The notes under the pieces: generated by a model
The model's database searches: none
What the model saw: the letters and a program-made list of their open reading frames with translations, nothing else
What the model was told of the DNA's origin: nothing
Assembly (NCBI RefSeq): GCF_000423565.1
Contig: NZ_KE384042.1
Location: forward strand, 60,482-124,481
Reading direction: 5' to 3'
Length of the DNA: 64,000 nucleotides
Source of the DNA: Runella zeae DSM 19591
GTDB taxonomy: Bacteria > Bacteroidota > Bacteroidia > Cytophagales > Spirosomataceae
Translations under genes and position numbers: made by a program
Shown here: one piece after another, positions 1-9,660 of the stretch
Layout of the letters: each line of letters starts with the position of its first letter
How positions within the stretch are numbered: the first letter of the stretch is position 1

Positions 1-98
1 CAGGCCTTGCGTCTGCCCAGCCCAGAACGGGTAAAATAAGGTAGGGACAGGCCTTGTGTCTGTCCCCAAAGAGGCAGACGCAAGGCCTGCCCCTACGG
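1..98. repeat. R1 palindromic repeat cluster
   Basis: Three copies of a short palindromic element lie here: a partial one cut by the window edge (1-19), one at 44-66 and an inverted one at 73-93. The element has the form GGGGCAGGC, a 5-nt loop, then GTCTGCCCC, giving a 9-bp stem with one G.T pair. The copy at 44-66 reads GGGACAGGC/GTCTGTCCC, so both sides of one base pair have changed and the stem is kept. The same element recurs twice near 18.0-18.2 kb. A GGC-rich tract follows (97-113). The rest up to position 367 is AT-rich and shows nothing I can interpret beyond acting as the upstream region of the next gene. Confidence 0.75.
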
Positions 99-367
99 CG
101 GCGGCGGCGGTGGCGACAATAACGGTGGTTGATGATAAAGAATATTTTGTTTTTAAAAATTATTAAAAAAGTATAATATATACCCTGATAAACACAATAA
201 TATCCACATAAATGGCAAAAAATAACCCACTCTGTGAAAGTTTTACCTCGACATACATGAAGAAAGCCTGCTAAATGCGGTGGCATAGATGTTTTACTTT
301 TAAGAGCACGAGATACAAAATCTCAATTATCACAACCATTTTTTTAAATTAAAAGCTCTTAGTAAAA

Positions 368-637
368 ATGGAAAACAATCAAAACCGCGACAATCAGAAC
401 CAGAGTTCTGAGCAGCGCAACAATCCTCAGCAACAAGGCCAACCACAACGCCAAGACAGTGGCAAGCAGCAAGAACAAAGGCAGCAAGGTAACCAAGGAC
501 AGCAAGAACAACGCCACCAAGGAAACCAAGGCCAAAATCAGCCCAATCAAGAACAATGGAGAGAAAGCGAGGGCGACCGCGAGCTGCGTGAGGAAAACGA
601 ACGCAATCAAAATCCCCCATCTTACACGGGGCGCTAA
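368..637 (+). CDS. small Gln/Asn-rich hydrophilic protein
   Basis: An 89-residue protein made almost entirely of Q, N, R, E, G and S, with no signal peptide and no hydrophobic core. A 12-residue unit of the form QQEQR[QH]QGNQGQ occurs twice in tandem at about residues 37-60, and the C-terminal third is more acidic and ends in SYTGR. I do not recognise a family. Low-complexity proteins of this type in Bacteroidota are often annotated as hypothetical or stress-related; that is only analogy. It is followed by a strong bidirectional terminator, which supports a real transcription unit. Other frames across this stretch are also open because of the skewed composition, so the reading frame choice rests on the ATG, the repeat structure and the terminator position. 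Confidence 0.6.
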   Translation: MENNQNRDNQNQSSEQRNNPQQQGQPQRQDSGKQQEQRQQGNQGQQEQRHQGNQGQNQPNQEQWRESEGDRELREENERNQNPPSYTGR

Positions 638-655
638 TTTATTAGCGAAATATAG

Positions 656-687
656 AATAGGGGTGACTTTACGGAGTCACCCCTATT
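656..687. terminator. bidirectional terminator
   Basis: A perfect 13-bp inverted repeat (AATAGGGGTGACT and its complement) with a 6-nt loop lies between the convergent ends of the Q/N-rich gene and the phosphoesterase gene. A T-rich run follows on the plus side. It fits a terminator serving both strands. Confidence 0.8.
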
Positions 688-710
688 CTTATTTTAATGA
701 CTCATTCACC

Positions 711-2267
711 TTAAGGATTAACCCTAAAAACCCGATAAGCTACGTACGTTTGCCCATACATATCAGTGGTTTTGACTGTAATGCGATGTATGCCGGTGGA
801 TAATTTTGAGGGTAATTTTCCCGCCCAGATGTGGGTCGAAATGCTAGGTTTGTCCATCGTCCAGCCAAATACTTTGTCAAGTTTAGTACCCTTCACTTCA
901 GCCTCTAGATAAGGACTGAGTTCGTGCATGGCTTGATTTGCAGGGTCGCGGGTGGGGGTGAGTTGTAGGGGTGTCCAAGTGGGTTGCTGGTCTATTTGAA
1001 ATTCGACTTTTGAACGAGCTGACCCCGCAAATACATTTACCAATATCGATAGGGTGTCGGATGCTGCTTGTGAGATTTCATCAGGCCAGTAAATGTTCAT
1101 TTGATAGTCGGCAGGGCGACGAGCGGCTTTGAATTGAACGGAATATTTATTACCGTCAAAAGTAACTATAGAATAGCCGTTGGGAGCACCGTCGTTCATA
1201 GTAGCGTGCGGAATCCCTACTTCATCTTTGAGGCCGCACCACCAACTTCCACTGATGGTAGTATTGACAAAATGATGGTGCGGTACGGCGCCTTTCCAAC
1301 CGTATTTTTCATCCACAAACAATTGAATCATAGTATGCGTATGGCCCGACACCGAAAAAGCATAAGGGCGTTTTTGGATGATGTCGAAAAGGACGGTACG
1401 ATTGTCACAAATCACCACAGGAATATGCATCATCAATACCACAAGCTTGTTGTCAGGTACTAGAGAAAGGTAGTTTTTGACAAATGCGAGTTGTTCGTCC
1501 GTAAAATGACCTTTGTATTTGCCATCTGGGCTAAAATATACATTTTTCAATCCAATAAAAACTACTTCTCCTTCTTCGAACGCGTAGCTACTGGGACCAT
1601 AAAAACGCTCGAAAGTTTCGTCACTATATAGATTGTCAGTGGCACCCCGGTTGAAATCATGGTTGCCGAAAATATTGTACCACGGAATGCCGATTTGTGC
1701 GATGCTTTGATTGATTTCGGCAAACAAATTTGGGTCGTCGGCCACAATATCCCCCAAAGAAATTCCAAATCGTGCATTCGTCCCGATACACTCTTCCACT
1801 ACATCGCGGGTCACATAATTGACTTCGGTGAGGCCGCGCGTTTGGGTGTCACTAAATAGCAATACCGAAAACTTTTTCTCGGGTTTGTGGGCCCATAAGG
1901 GGAAATCAATCGACGTAGGTAAGCCACCCGTAGGTGCTACTCCGATACTTTTGGTAGTAGGAGAGCCGTCGGGTTTATGTAAGTAATAATGTTGAGGCAG
2001 CTTATCGACATTGAGCGGAACGCTGTAGTCAGCAGGTTTGATTACAAAAAATCCTGCGTCATTGCTACTAGGTAGCGACCATTTTCCCGATTTATCTGTT
2101 TTGACTACTTCTTTGCCGTTGGATACGCACACATTCGCAATGCCTGGTTCGCCTTTGTCTCTTTGTTTGTTTTTGTTGAGGTCGTGAAAAACTACCCCCG
2201 TAGCGATTTGTTGAGCAAAACCATTGATGGTCGCAGCCAACAAAATCGAACAAATAATGTGTTTCAT
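711..2267 (-). CDS. exported calcineurin-like metallophosphoesterase, three-domain type
   Basis: A 518-residue secreted phosphoesterase. A signal peptide (MKHIICSILL to about residue 20) is followed by an N-terminal beta-sandwich domain resembling the Metallophos_N type (about 22-120), the catalytic domain (about 132-330) and a C-terminal Metallophos_C-type domain. Visible metal ligands are the SDTQ motif (D140, Q142), GD (D173), GNHD (N202, H203), H281 and GHTH (H309, H311). The first motif is D-x-Q, not the usual D-x-H, which I believe is common in this subfamily. The start was placed at the ATG at 2267 because the longer frame begins with TTG and hides the signal peptide. It lies 35 bp downstream of the glycosidase-like gene and is probably co-transcribed with it. 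The substrate is unknown; a sugar or glycan phosphate is an inference from context. Confidence 0.85.
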   Translation of the reverse strand: MKHIICSILLAATINGFAQQIATGVVFHDLNKNKQRDKGEPGIANVCVSNGKEVVKTDKSGKWSLPSSNDAGFFVIKPADYSVPLNVDKLPQHYYLHKPDGSPTTKSIGVAPTGGLPTSIDFPLWAHKPEKKFSVLLFSDTQTRGLTEVNYVTRDVVEECIGTNARFGISLGDIVADDPNLFAEINQSIAQIGIPWYNIFGNHDFNRGATDNLYSDETFERFYGPSSYAFEEGEVVFIGLKNVYFSPDGKYKGHFTDEQLAFVKNYLSLVPDNKLVVLMMHIPVVICDNRTVLFDIIQKRPYAFSVSGHTHTMIQLFVDEKYGWKGAVPHHHFVNTTISGSWWCGLKDEVGIPHATMNDGAPNGYSIVTFDGNKYSVQFKAARRPADYQMNIYWPDEISQAASDTLSILVNVFAGSARSKVEFQIDQQPTWTPLQLTPTRDPANQAMHELSPYLEAEVKGTKLDKVFGWTMDKPSISTHIWAGKLPSKLSTGIHRITVKTTDMYGQTYVAYRVFRVNP

Positions 2268-2302
2268 ACTAATTGAGAAATTTACGTTTGAGAGTCCGTT
2301 TT

Positions 2303-4720
2303 TTATTTCTTCATTAACCAAATTTCGGTCACTTGAGAGCCACGCTCACCTTCGCCACAATTCCAGACAAAAGTCACTTTTCCGTCGGCGGTGGCTTTTT
2401 GGGGAACTTCAAATTCAAAAATAGGTTGTTCGCCCGTTTGCAAAAAATCATGAACCACCGAACCGTCGTCGGTCGTGAGTTTCATGCGCGATTGGAAACG
2501 ACCTGTATAAGAAATTTTAATTTTGTACGCAGCACGAGGGTCAAGCTCATCATAGGCGATTTTAAGAGGTAAGTTGTAGAGTGTTTTTACTTGTTTCATC
2601 CATACCCGAGGAGTCACTTGGCCTTTGAATCCTGTCGCTTTGATTTCATCTACCCATTCTTCTCCTGCCAAACCTACCCCAAAACTTACGCGTGGAGAAA
2701 GCAAACTGCCGGGGTCTTTTTCCCAACTTACGTCAGATACCACTCGATGCCAGCTTTCGGGTGAGCCAAAATGGTCGTAAAAACCACCTGCGCCTGGGTC
2801 GGTACGATGCAGTATTTCTTGTATTTTTTGTAATTGTTCTGAAGGGGATTTTAGCTTTTCGAGCTGGGCAATTTGATCTAAAAGCCAAGGGGAGTCATTG
2901 AGCGGAATATCAATGTTATCTATAAAATTGCCTCGTCCACTCACCGCACCGTGTTTCTCAACCGTAAGTTGTGCGCCTATACTTTTAAAAAGAGAATCCG
3001 CAAGGTCAAAACATTTTTGGCGGTAATTTGGCCAAATAGGACTAGTCCACGCTTTTTGGAGAGTTGATTTGGCTTCTTGCAAAGAGGCCGAAATATTGGT
3101 CGCAGATGCCATACGTAGTGCGTCGCGGGCTTGTTGCTCAAGTTCATTTTCATAGAGCAGACGGCGGCGGGTATAAGCATCATAGTAAGCGCGGATTTGC
3201 CCCATCTGAAAACGAGGATTTTGAAGGAGGGACAGAGGGGCGCTTTTTTCTATAGTTTGCCACTGCGTCAAAGTACGATAAATACCTTCGTTGGTAACCA
3301 ATGGTCCTTTGAGGTTATTTTCAAGGGCAACAATGCCCTGTGCAATGGATTCTTGATAATTAGGGCCGAAAAATAGCCGAGCATAATCCCGTAAAGTCTC
3401 AATGACGGGTGTGTCGGGGTTCCAATCTTGGTCGCTCCATACAAACTTATTCACATCGTCGTTGGTACCTTCGGAGTAGCTGATACTGCCGTTTCCGTAC
3501 TGGTCGAGGGCATTATGAATGATTTTTTCATCGTGCGGACGCGGATTGATGCTTTCTCGCCCGAGCGTCATCGAATACGCCAAATCCCAATAAGGAATGG
3601 GGTATTGAGCGGTATAATTGTGGGTAATGTCAGGATAGTGGCGAATCGGAATCGAAGGCTTCGCCAAACGGCGAATCTCATGTACGGGGATTTTGACCCA
3701 CGGGCCAAAAACCACGCCGCCAAACCACGGATAAGATTTGTTGACATGCGCAAAAAAAGCATCAAACCATTTTTGGGTAGGTCTAAAAACCTGCGGCGAG
3801 ACCCAAATTTTGGCTTTGGGATGGTATTTGTGCAAGACAGTCGCCACTTTTGTTAACCACGCAAACAAGACGTCTGGCTCTAGTTCGCCAGGGTCTCCGC
3901 CTGGTACAAAAACGTGGTCGAGGCGAGATACGGCACCAAATACCTCATGGCGTTCTTGCAATTCTTTTTGGATAGAGTCTGGATGAGTGTAGTTGAGTCC
4001 CATGTTTGGATACCACATCCATACATCAAGTCCATATTCTTTACAGATGCGTGCTTGTTCGGTGATCATCTGAAGGGAAGGCATGACCATGTGGCGGCTT
4101 GTGGGGTCGTCGTCGGTGCGGGGTGGTACAATCTCAATACTATTGGCTCCAAAAAGAGCTAACTCACGGATATATTGGTCAAACTGCGCCACCGTAAAAG
4201 CATCATAAGCATTGGTTTTGGGGCGGTAGCCGAGCTGATGCCCTCTAATACTATAACGAGGACTAGTAGCGATGGATACATCCGTCGGTAGCATAAGCTG
4301 TTGAGGGGTCATTTCTAGTTTGCGTAACAACCGACCTACTCCGTACAAAACCCCTCGTGCATCTTTACCTACAATCAAAACCGTTTTTTTATCCTTAATA
4401 ACTACCAATTTAAAACCCTCTGCGCTGATAGTAGGCAATTGACGAATAGCTGCTTTGTAAATTTCAGGAAAAGCTGATAAATCACTTTCGAGGGCAATAC
4501 CTATGCAGGCGTGTTCGTGAGAAGGAAGTGTGGAAGTAACTGACAAGTCTAGGTAGCTTCTTTTTTTGACTTCTTGCTGTAGTATTTCGATACTTCTTTT
4601 AGTGATTTCTTTGTTGCGAATGGGACAAAAAATCTGAGCAGACGACAAATCAAGCTTGTTGGCGTAGCTACTGAGGCTGCATATAAAAAGAAAACAGACT
4701 GCCAGATACAGTTTGGTCAT
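2303..4720 (-). CDS. exported glycoside-hydrolase-like protein, paralogue 1
   Basis: An 805-residue exported protein with a signal peptide ending near residue 20. Residues 22-150 look like the small alpha/beta domain that precedes the barrel in GH20, GH67 and GH84 enzymes, including the phrase DARGVLYGVGRLLRKL. A probable TIM barrel covers about 155-440, with motifs RGHQLGYR (159-166), VPGGDPGE (272-279), RHYPDITHN (360-368), RESINPRP (388-395) and SYSEGTNDD (414-422). A helical region and a C-terminal beta domain follow. The same motifs occur in the same order in the gene at 23882-26224, so these are conserved active-site candidates. I cannot assign a GH family or substrate. Two phosphoesterase genes flank it on the same strand. 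Confidence 0.75.
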   Translation of the reverse strand: MTKLYLAVCFLFICSLSSYANKLDLSSAQIFCPIRNKEITKRSIEILQQEVKKRSYLDLSVTSTLPSHEHACIGIALESDLSAFPEIYKAAIRQLPTISAEGFKLVVIKDKKTVLIVGKDARGVLYGVGRLLRKLEMTPQQLMLPTDVSIATSPRYSIRGHQLGYRPKTNAYDAFTVAQFDQYIRELALFGANSIEIVPPRTDDDPTSRHMVMPSLQMITEQARICKEYGLDVWMWYPNMGLNYTHPDSIQKELQERHEVFGAVSRLDHVFVPGGDPGELEPDVLFAWLTKVATVLHKYHPKAKIWVSPQVFRPTQKWFDAFFAHVNKSYPWFGGVVFGPWVKIPVHEIRRLAKPSIPIRHYPDITHNYTAQYPIPYWDLAYSMTLGRESINPRPHDEKIIHNALDQYGNGSISYSEGTNDDVNKFVWSDQDWNPDTPVIETLRDYARLFFGPNYQESIAQGIVALENNLKGPLVTNEGIYRTLTQWQTIEKSAPLSLLQNPRFQMGQIRAYYDAYTRRRLLYENELEQQARDALRMASATNISASLQEAKSTLQKAWTSPIWPNYRQKCFDLADSLFKSIGAQLTVEKHGAVSGRGNFIDNIDIPLNDSPWLLDQIAQLEKLKSPSEQLQKIQEILHRTDPGAGGFYDHFGSPESWHRVVSDVSWEKDPGSLLSPRVSFGVGLAGEEWVDEIKATGFKGQVTPRVWMKQVKTLYNLPLKIAYDELDPRAAYKIKISYTGRFQSRMKLTTDDGSVVHDFLQTGEQPIFEFEVPQKATADGKVTFVWNCGEGERGSQVTEIWLMKK

Positions 4721-4767
4721 TATTAGTAAAGGTTTGGGTTCGGAATAGTGACTTACGCTGTCGAATT

Positions 4768-5733
4768 TTATTTAAACTTTAGCGTTCGTGCTCTGATTTC
4801 AGGAACATCGTAGGCCGCCTTGTCTTGTGGATAGCCTACTTCTTTTGGTGAAGGGCCTACCCATGAGGTTTTTTTGCCCGATATAGTAATCGTGCCTGCG
4901 GGTGAAATCTCCACTACCGTATAAAGAGGGTCTTTGTAAGGTGCTGTATATTTAATCCATTTAAAATTTTTATCGACTTCGTCGCTGTACCTTACATGTC
5001 CGTATTCTTCGCCTAGCCATTTGTAAGACATAGAGTTGATGCATACATACCAGATGCCATTGACCGCTTCAGCGCGGTCATAATGGATGTGCCCATAAAA
5101 ATTGGCGATAACTTTCGTTTTTTTGTTTTGGGCATTATGTGCTTCCAAAATTTCTCTTACTTCTTCGGCATTATCGATGCCATCTTTACCAAGACCTTGG
5201 TGCGAAAAAATCACAATAGGACCTTTGGCTTTGGTGAGTTCGTCTTTGAGCCATGCTATCTGTGGCGGATTCATGTGTTCTTGATAGCCTTTTACATCAG
5301 GCGATTTTTTATCATTTCCGTCTAAGACAATGAAATAGAAACCATTTTTTTCGAACGAATAATAAGAGGAAGGCATATTGCGGCGCGCTAGGGCTTGTTG
5401 TAAGTTGTAGCCACCGTCCATTTCGTGATTGCCAATAACGTGATATTTAGGGCCAGGGTAAGTATCCCAGATGTCGAAAGCGTAAGCATATTTGGGGGCT
5501 ACAGTATTAAAATCGCCGAGTTCGATGATAAAATCTGGCTTGGCCGTTTTCATACTATCCATAAAAGCCGTAAGCCGCTCTTTGCCATCGTGCATAGTAG
5601 CGATATGAAGGTCGGTAAACATACCGATTTTTACCTTCTTTATTTTTTGAGCTATGCTTTGGTGGTTTACACTCAAAAAACATACAAAAAAAGCCAAAAT
5701 ACATTTGTTGATAAGGCTCAGATTACGGCGCAT
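4768..5733 (-). CDS. exported metallophosphoesterase, single-domain type
   Basis: A 321-residue secreted phosphoesterase of the calcineurin-like fold. Counted from the upstream ATG at 5760, the metal-site motifs are FTDLH (D50, H52), GDFN (D83), GNHE (N111, H112), FSHQ (H187) and GHIH (H224, H226); all are intact. The internal ATG at 5733 is preferred because MRRNLSLINKC begins a normal signal peptide ending in SIAQ, but 5760 is possible. It is a different subfamily from the protein at 711-2267, without extra N- or C-terminal domains. It is read in the same direction as the glycosidase-like gene, 47 bp upstream of it, suggesting an operon of two phosphoesterases and one glycosidase. Confidence 0.85.
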   Translation of the reverse strand: MRRNLSLINKCILAFFVCFLSVNHQSIAQKIKKVKIGMFTDLHIATMHDGKERLTAFMDSMKTAKPDFIIELGDFNTVAPKYAYAFDIWDTYPGPKYHVIGNHEMDGGYNLQQALARRNMPSSYYSFEKNGFYFIVLDGNDKKSPDVKGYQEHMNPPQIAWLKDELTKAKGPIVIFSHQGLGKDGIDNAEEVREILEAHNAQNKKTKVIANFYGHIHYDRAEAVNGIWYVCINSMSYKWLGEEYGHVRYSDEVDKNFKWIKYTAPYKDPLYTVVEISPAGTITISGKKTSWVGPSPKEVGYPQDKAAYDVPEIRARTLKFK

Positions 5734-5864
5734 GGAGAAGAAATTTGGGGGAGTGTTCATAAAAAAGTTTTTATAAGTTGTGAGATCGACGGGCTTTTAC
5801 TCAAACAGAGAAAAATGCGAATGCAACTTATAAAATGTTTACTAATATTGAACAGTTGTTTATA

Positions 5865-6962
5865 TTATAGTTTTATGAAAATCTTTCTTTTGTATAAAAT
5901 ATAAATAGGAATGAAGTTGATCCCTACAAAAAACAAGGCATACATCAGACTAGCCAAGTTGGGGGTTATTCCGATGTTTATCAGAGCATTGACGGCGTGT
6001 TCGTTGAGGGAGTGGGTTCCAAATTTGAGCCGATAAAACAATAACGACAATATATCACCTAATACATAAGCCGCGATGGCGTTGGCTCCAAAGATGATTC
6101 CAAACTGAGTCCCGCGCGTTTTGCCCAAAATATCAATCAAAAAGTAAAGCGCACCTAGCAGTAGCGAAGCAAAACCTGACGTAACGAGTACAAACGAGCT
6201 TGTCCAGAGGTTTTCGTTTACCGGAAATCCCAAGCCCCAGAAATAACCTGCCGCCGCAGAGAATACGCCCGCCGTCATGAGGTAATTTACCTTTTCGTTG
6301 GCAGAAAAATGACTTTGTAACAAGCGGCCAGCGAGCATACCCGTAATCCCCGACGCAATCGACGGAAAAGTACTTAAAATACTTTCGGGGTCCCATGTGC
6401 CTTGCCACATTTTACCGGGCAGCCATTGGCTATCCACCCACGCCACGATGTTGACGCCAGGTTCGAGCATGACTTTCCCCACACCCGGGGTAGGAATGAG
6501 CGTGAGCGCGAGCCAATATCCCACCAAAATAATCGCACAAATCCATGCTTGCTGTTTCCAATCGGTATTCAAAAACAAAATAGCGCAGCCCAAAAACACA
6601 AAAGCGATGCGATGTAGCGTACCAGTCCAGCGAATTTCGTCGAAATTAAAATCGGGCATGAGGTTTAGAAACATTCCTACTGCAAATATTTTGAGAGACC
6701 GAATCACGATTTTTTTGTATAACTCACCTTTTGGACTTCCGTCTGCTTTTCGTTTTTGGTAGGCAAATGAGATAGAAGCTCCTACCACAAACAAAAAAAT
6801 AGGCGCTACCAAATCCGTAAAAGAGAGTCCATTCCACTTCGTATGGCGTAATGTAAAAAAAACGTGCTCTTCACTACCCGGAAAATTGACCATGAGCATC
6901 GCCGCAATGGTAAATCCACGTAGTGCATCTAGCGAGATGAGTCGATTGGGTTGGGGAATCAT
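5865..6962 (-). CDS. NagX-type membrane acyltransferase (HGSNAT/DUF5009-like)
   Basis: A 365-residue polytopic inner-membrane protein with about ten hydrophobic segments. It begins MIPQPNRLISLDALRGFTI, the typical start of the bacterial relatives of heparan-alpha-glucosaminide N-acetyltransferase (COG4299, called NagX in some GlcNAc loci). The longer frame starting at 7055 was rejected because family homology begins at this ATG. Members are repeatedly found in N-acetylglucosamine utilisation clusters and are thought to acylate or handle amino sugars at the membrane; the exact reaction is not settled. It is divergent from the hexosaminidase gene across a 101-bp gap, which must hold both promoters and fits joint regulation. 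Confidence 0.85.
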   Translation of the reverse strand: MIPQPNRLISLDALRGFTIAAMLMVNFPGSEEHVFFTLRHTKWNGLSFTDLVAPIFLFVVGASISFAYQKRKADGSPKGELYKKIVIRSLKIFAVGMFLNLMPDFNFDEIRWTGTLHRIAFVFLGCAILFLNTDWKQQAWICAIILVGYWLALTLIPTPGVGKVMLEPGVNIVAWVDSQWLPGKMWQGTWDPESILSTFPSIASGITGMLAGRLLQSHFSANEKVNYLMTAGVFSAAAGYFWGLGFPVNENLWTSSFVLVTSGFASLLLGALYFLIDILGKTRGTQFGIIFGANAIAAYVLGDILSLLFYRLKFGTHSLNEHAVNALINIGITPNLASLMYALFFVGINFIPIYILYKRKIFIKL

Positions 6963-7063
6963 TCTGAAAGAAAAGATTAGGTAAATGTTAAAAATAACCT
7001 CAAAAGCAGTGGTATTTTTAATACGGTGCCAAGTATTATAAAGGCTATCTAACACTTCAAATT

Positions 7064-9646
7064 ATGCGCAATATTTTATTCGTCGTCTGTATCTCTGTGA
7101 CTTTGTGGATGTTGCATGCTTGTAAGAGTACCGAAAGTGGTGCTTATGACCAAGCCTCTAAAATTGCGGTTTCTTGGGAATTGGTCAGCAATTTTTCAGG
7201 GCCGACTGACGGATTTGAAGCAAAATTTTATTTGAAAAACAATAGTAACCTAACATTGGAAGAAACGGGTTGGGCATTGTTTTTTAATATGTCTCCTCGG
7301 CCTTTGGTGGCATATCCTACGGCACAGCCTGCAAGTTTGGAGCATATCAATGGCGATTGGTACAAAATGACGCCCAACAAAGGTTTCCGTTTGGCACCGG
7401 GCGATTCGATTGCGGTAGCGTATCAGGGTACCGAAGGGATTATCAAAGAAACCGACGCGCCTTTGGGATTGTATTTTGTATTTTATGATAAAGAAGGAAA
7501 AGAAAGCCAAATTGTACAAATAGACCAGTGTAGTGTAGTGCCTTTTGCGCGGCGCGACCAACTACTACGCGGAACGAAAGACCAAGATTCAATTCAGACA
7601 AATTCATTTCGCTACGCTGAAAATTTGAAGGTTAGTCTTCTACCAACGGAGCAGCTTTTGCCGGTGATTCCTACGCCTGTCAAAACGACCAAAGGAACGG
7701 GCGCATTTAGTCTTACCAATACTACGGCGATTCATTATGAAAAAGGACTAGAAAACGAAGCGAATTTGCTAGCCCAACGCCTAAAAGAACTCACGGGGCA
7801 GGCCTTGACAACGAAAAATGCTGCTGCCGCTGCTAATACTATTTCATTGCAAACTGGAAAAATCGCCGTCAATGGCAAAGAGAAAGAAGCTTATCATCTC
7901 AGCATTGACGACAAAGGTGTCTCTATTACGGGCAGTGATGCGGCAGGCGTTTTTTATGCAACACAGAGCCTGATTTCGATGATTCCTATCGGTGTTTTAC
8001 AGCAAAGAAATGCCCCTATTTCTTTGCCTGCTCTCAAAATTGAGGATGCGCCACGCTTTCAGTTTCGGAGTATGCACCTAGACGTTAGTCGCAATTTTCA
8101 AACCAAAGAGACTATTCTCCGTACCCTTGATATCCTTTCTTTTTATAAGGTTAATCACTTTTTGTTTTATACGACTGAAGATGAAGGCTGGCGTTTGGAG
8201 ATAGAATCATTGCCTGAGCTTACCAAAGTAGGCGCGCAACGCGAGCATACTTCGAGTTATAAAACGTCGGTGTTACATCCTGCTTATGGCTCTGGACCAA
8301 TCGCTTATGACAAAGAAAAGCATGGAAGTGGGTATTATACCAAAGCGGATTTTATCGAAATCTTAAAATATGCCCATGCGCGTCATATCAAAGTGATTCC
8401 AGAAGTGAATTTTCCAGGACATGCACGGGCCGCTATCAAGGCGATGGAGGCGCGCTATGAGCGCTTGATGAAAGAAGGCAAAGAAAAAGAAGCCAATGAA
8501 TATCGCTTAGCCGACCCCGACGATAAGTCGGTGTATCTATCGGCACAAGCTTATAAAGACAATGTGGTAGATGTGACGCAAGAATCGGTATATCGCTTTT
8601 ACGAAAAAGTAATGGACGATATGGCCAAGATGTACAAAGAAGCGGGCTTGACAATGGACGTAATTCATGCCGGAGGAGATGAAGTAGCCGAAGGCGCTTG
8701 GATGAAATCGCCTCGTGCCATTGAAATGATGAAAAAAGACCCTTCACTCAAAAATGCGAGTCATTTTCAGGCTTATTTTTTCAGAAAACTATTGCCAAGG
8801 TTACAAAAACGTAACCTTACGGTACACGGTTGGGAAGAAGTAGCACTTACCAAAACCCCCGATGGTAAATACAAAGCCAATCCAGAGTTTGTAGGGCAAA
8901 ACGTAATCCCGTATATCTGGAACAACGTCTTTGACCCCGATTTAGGCTATCGATTGGCCAATGCGGGCTATCCGGTGGTGTTGTGTAATGTTACTAATTT
9001 TTACTTTGACTTGGCTTACAACAACGACCCTAAAGAGCCGGGGCTTTATTGGGCGGGTTTTGTGGATGCTCGCGACAATTACACCTTTGCTCCTTATGAT
9101 ATGTTTAAGACCACTTATACCAATTCTATGGGTAAGCCTATGGTCTTTACCAATGTGGAAAGGCTCAAACCAGAAGCACGTAAAAACATCATTGGGATTG
9201 AAGCGCAGCTATGGAGCGAAACGGTCAAAGGGCGCGATATGATGGAGTACTATACCTTGCCTAAGCTGATGGGGTTTGCCGAAAGTGCGTGGGCCGCAGA
9301 GAGAGCTTGGGAAAATATCGCCGAGCGCAATGCCCGTGAAAAAGCCATCCAAACAAGTTGGAATATTTTTGCTAATACACTTGCTCAGAAAGAATTACCC
9401 CGATTGAGTTATCTCAATGGCGGTTATAATTACCGCATTCCGCTACCGGGGACTATCATCGACAATGGCGCGGTGATAGCCAATGTAGCTTATCCAGGTC
9501 TTATTATTAGATATACAACCGACGGCTCAGAGCCAACAGCTCAATCGCCTGTTTATCAAAGTCCAATTAAAGCAAAAGGGCTCGTAAAACTGCGGTGTTT
9601 TGATGCTGCTGGTAAAGGAAGTCGTACGGTGATGGTTAATTTATAA
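7064..9646 (+). CDS. GH20 beta-N-acetylhexosaminidase lipoprotein
   Basis: An 860-residue lipoprotein (lipobox LHAC, C20) with the full chitobiase architecture: an N-terminal carbohydrate-binding CHB_HEX-like domain (about 30-180), a GH20b alpha/beta domain (about 200-325), the GH20 catalytic barrel (about 330-740) and a C-terminal beta domain with the phrase YTTDGSEPT (about 790-860). The catalytic Asp-Glu pair is in HAGGDE (D539, E540), the arrangement used for substrate-assisted hydrolysis of terminal GlcNAc or GalNAc. It would act in the periplasm or at the outer membrane. The sugar kinase gene starts 14 bp downstream, so the two are almost certainly one operon. Confidence 0.95.
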   Translation: MRNILFVVCISVTLWMLHACKSTESGAYDQASKIAVSWELVSNFSGPTDGFEAKFYLKNNSNLTLEETGWALFFNMSPRPLVAYPTAQPASLEHINGDWYKMTPNKGFRLAPGDSIAVAYQGTEGIIKETDAPLGLYFVFYDKEGKESQIVQIDQCSVVPFARRDQLLRGTKDQDSIQTNSFRYAENLKVSLLPTEQLLPVIPTPVKTTKGTGAFSLTNTTAIHYEKGLENEANLLAQRLKELTGQALTTKNAAAAANTISLQTGKIAVNGKEKEAYHLSIDDKGVSITGSDAAGVFYATQSLISMIPIGVLQQRNAPISLPALKIEDAPRFQFRSMHLDVSRNFQTKETILRTLDILSFYKVNHFLFYTTEDEGWRLEIESLPELTKVGAQREHTSSYKTSVLHPAYGSGPIAYDKEKHGSGYYTKADFIEILKYAHARHIKVIPEVNFPGHARAAIKAMEARYERLMKEGKEKEANEYRLADPDDKSVYLSAQAYKDNVVDVTQESVYRFYEKVMDDMAKMYKEAGLTMDVIHAGGDEVAEGAWMKSPRAIEMMKKDPSLKNASHFQAYFFRKLLPRLQKRNLTVHGWEEVALTKTPDGKYKANPEFVGQNVIPYIWNNVFDPDLGYRLANAGYPVVLCNVTNFYFDLAYNNDPKEPGLYWAGFVDARDNYTFAPYDMFKTTYTNSMGKPMVFTNVERLKPEARKNIIGIEAQLWSETVKGRDMMEYYTLPKLMGFAESAWAAERAWENIAERNAREKAIQTSWNIFANTLAQKELPRLSYLNGGYNYRIPLPGTIIDNGAVIANVAYPGLIIRYTTDGSEPTAQSPVYQSPIKAKGLVKLRCFDAAGKGSRTVMVNL

Positions 9647-9660
9647 ACATATACATTAGA

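Noticed and set aside
330-803. Other open frames on both strands over the Gln/Asn-rich gene.
   Set aside because: They follow from low base complexity. One runs through the terminator at 656-687, and the minus-strand ones are only hydrophobic mirror images.
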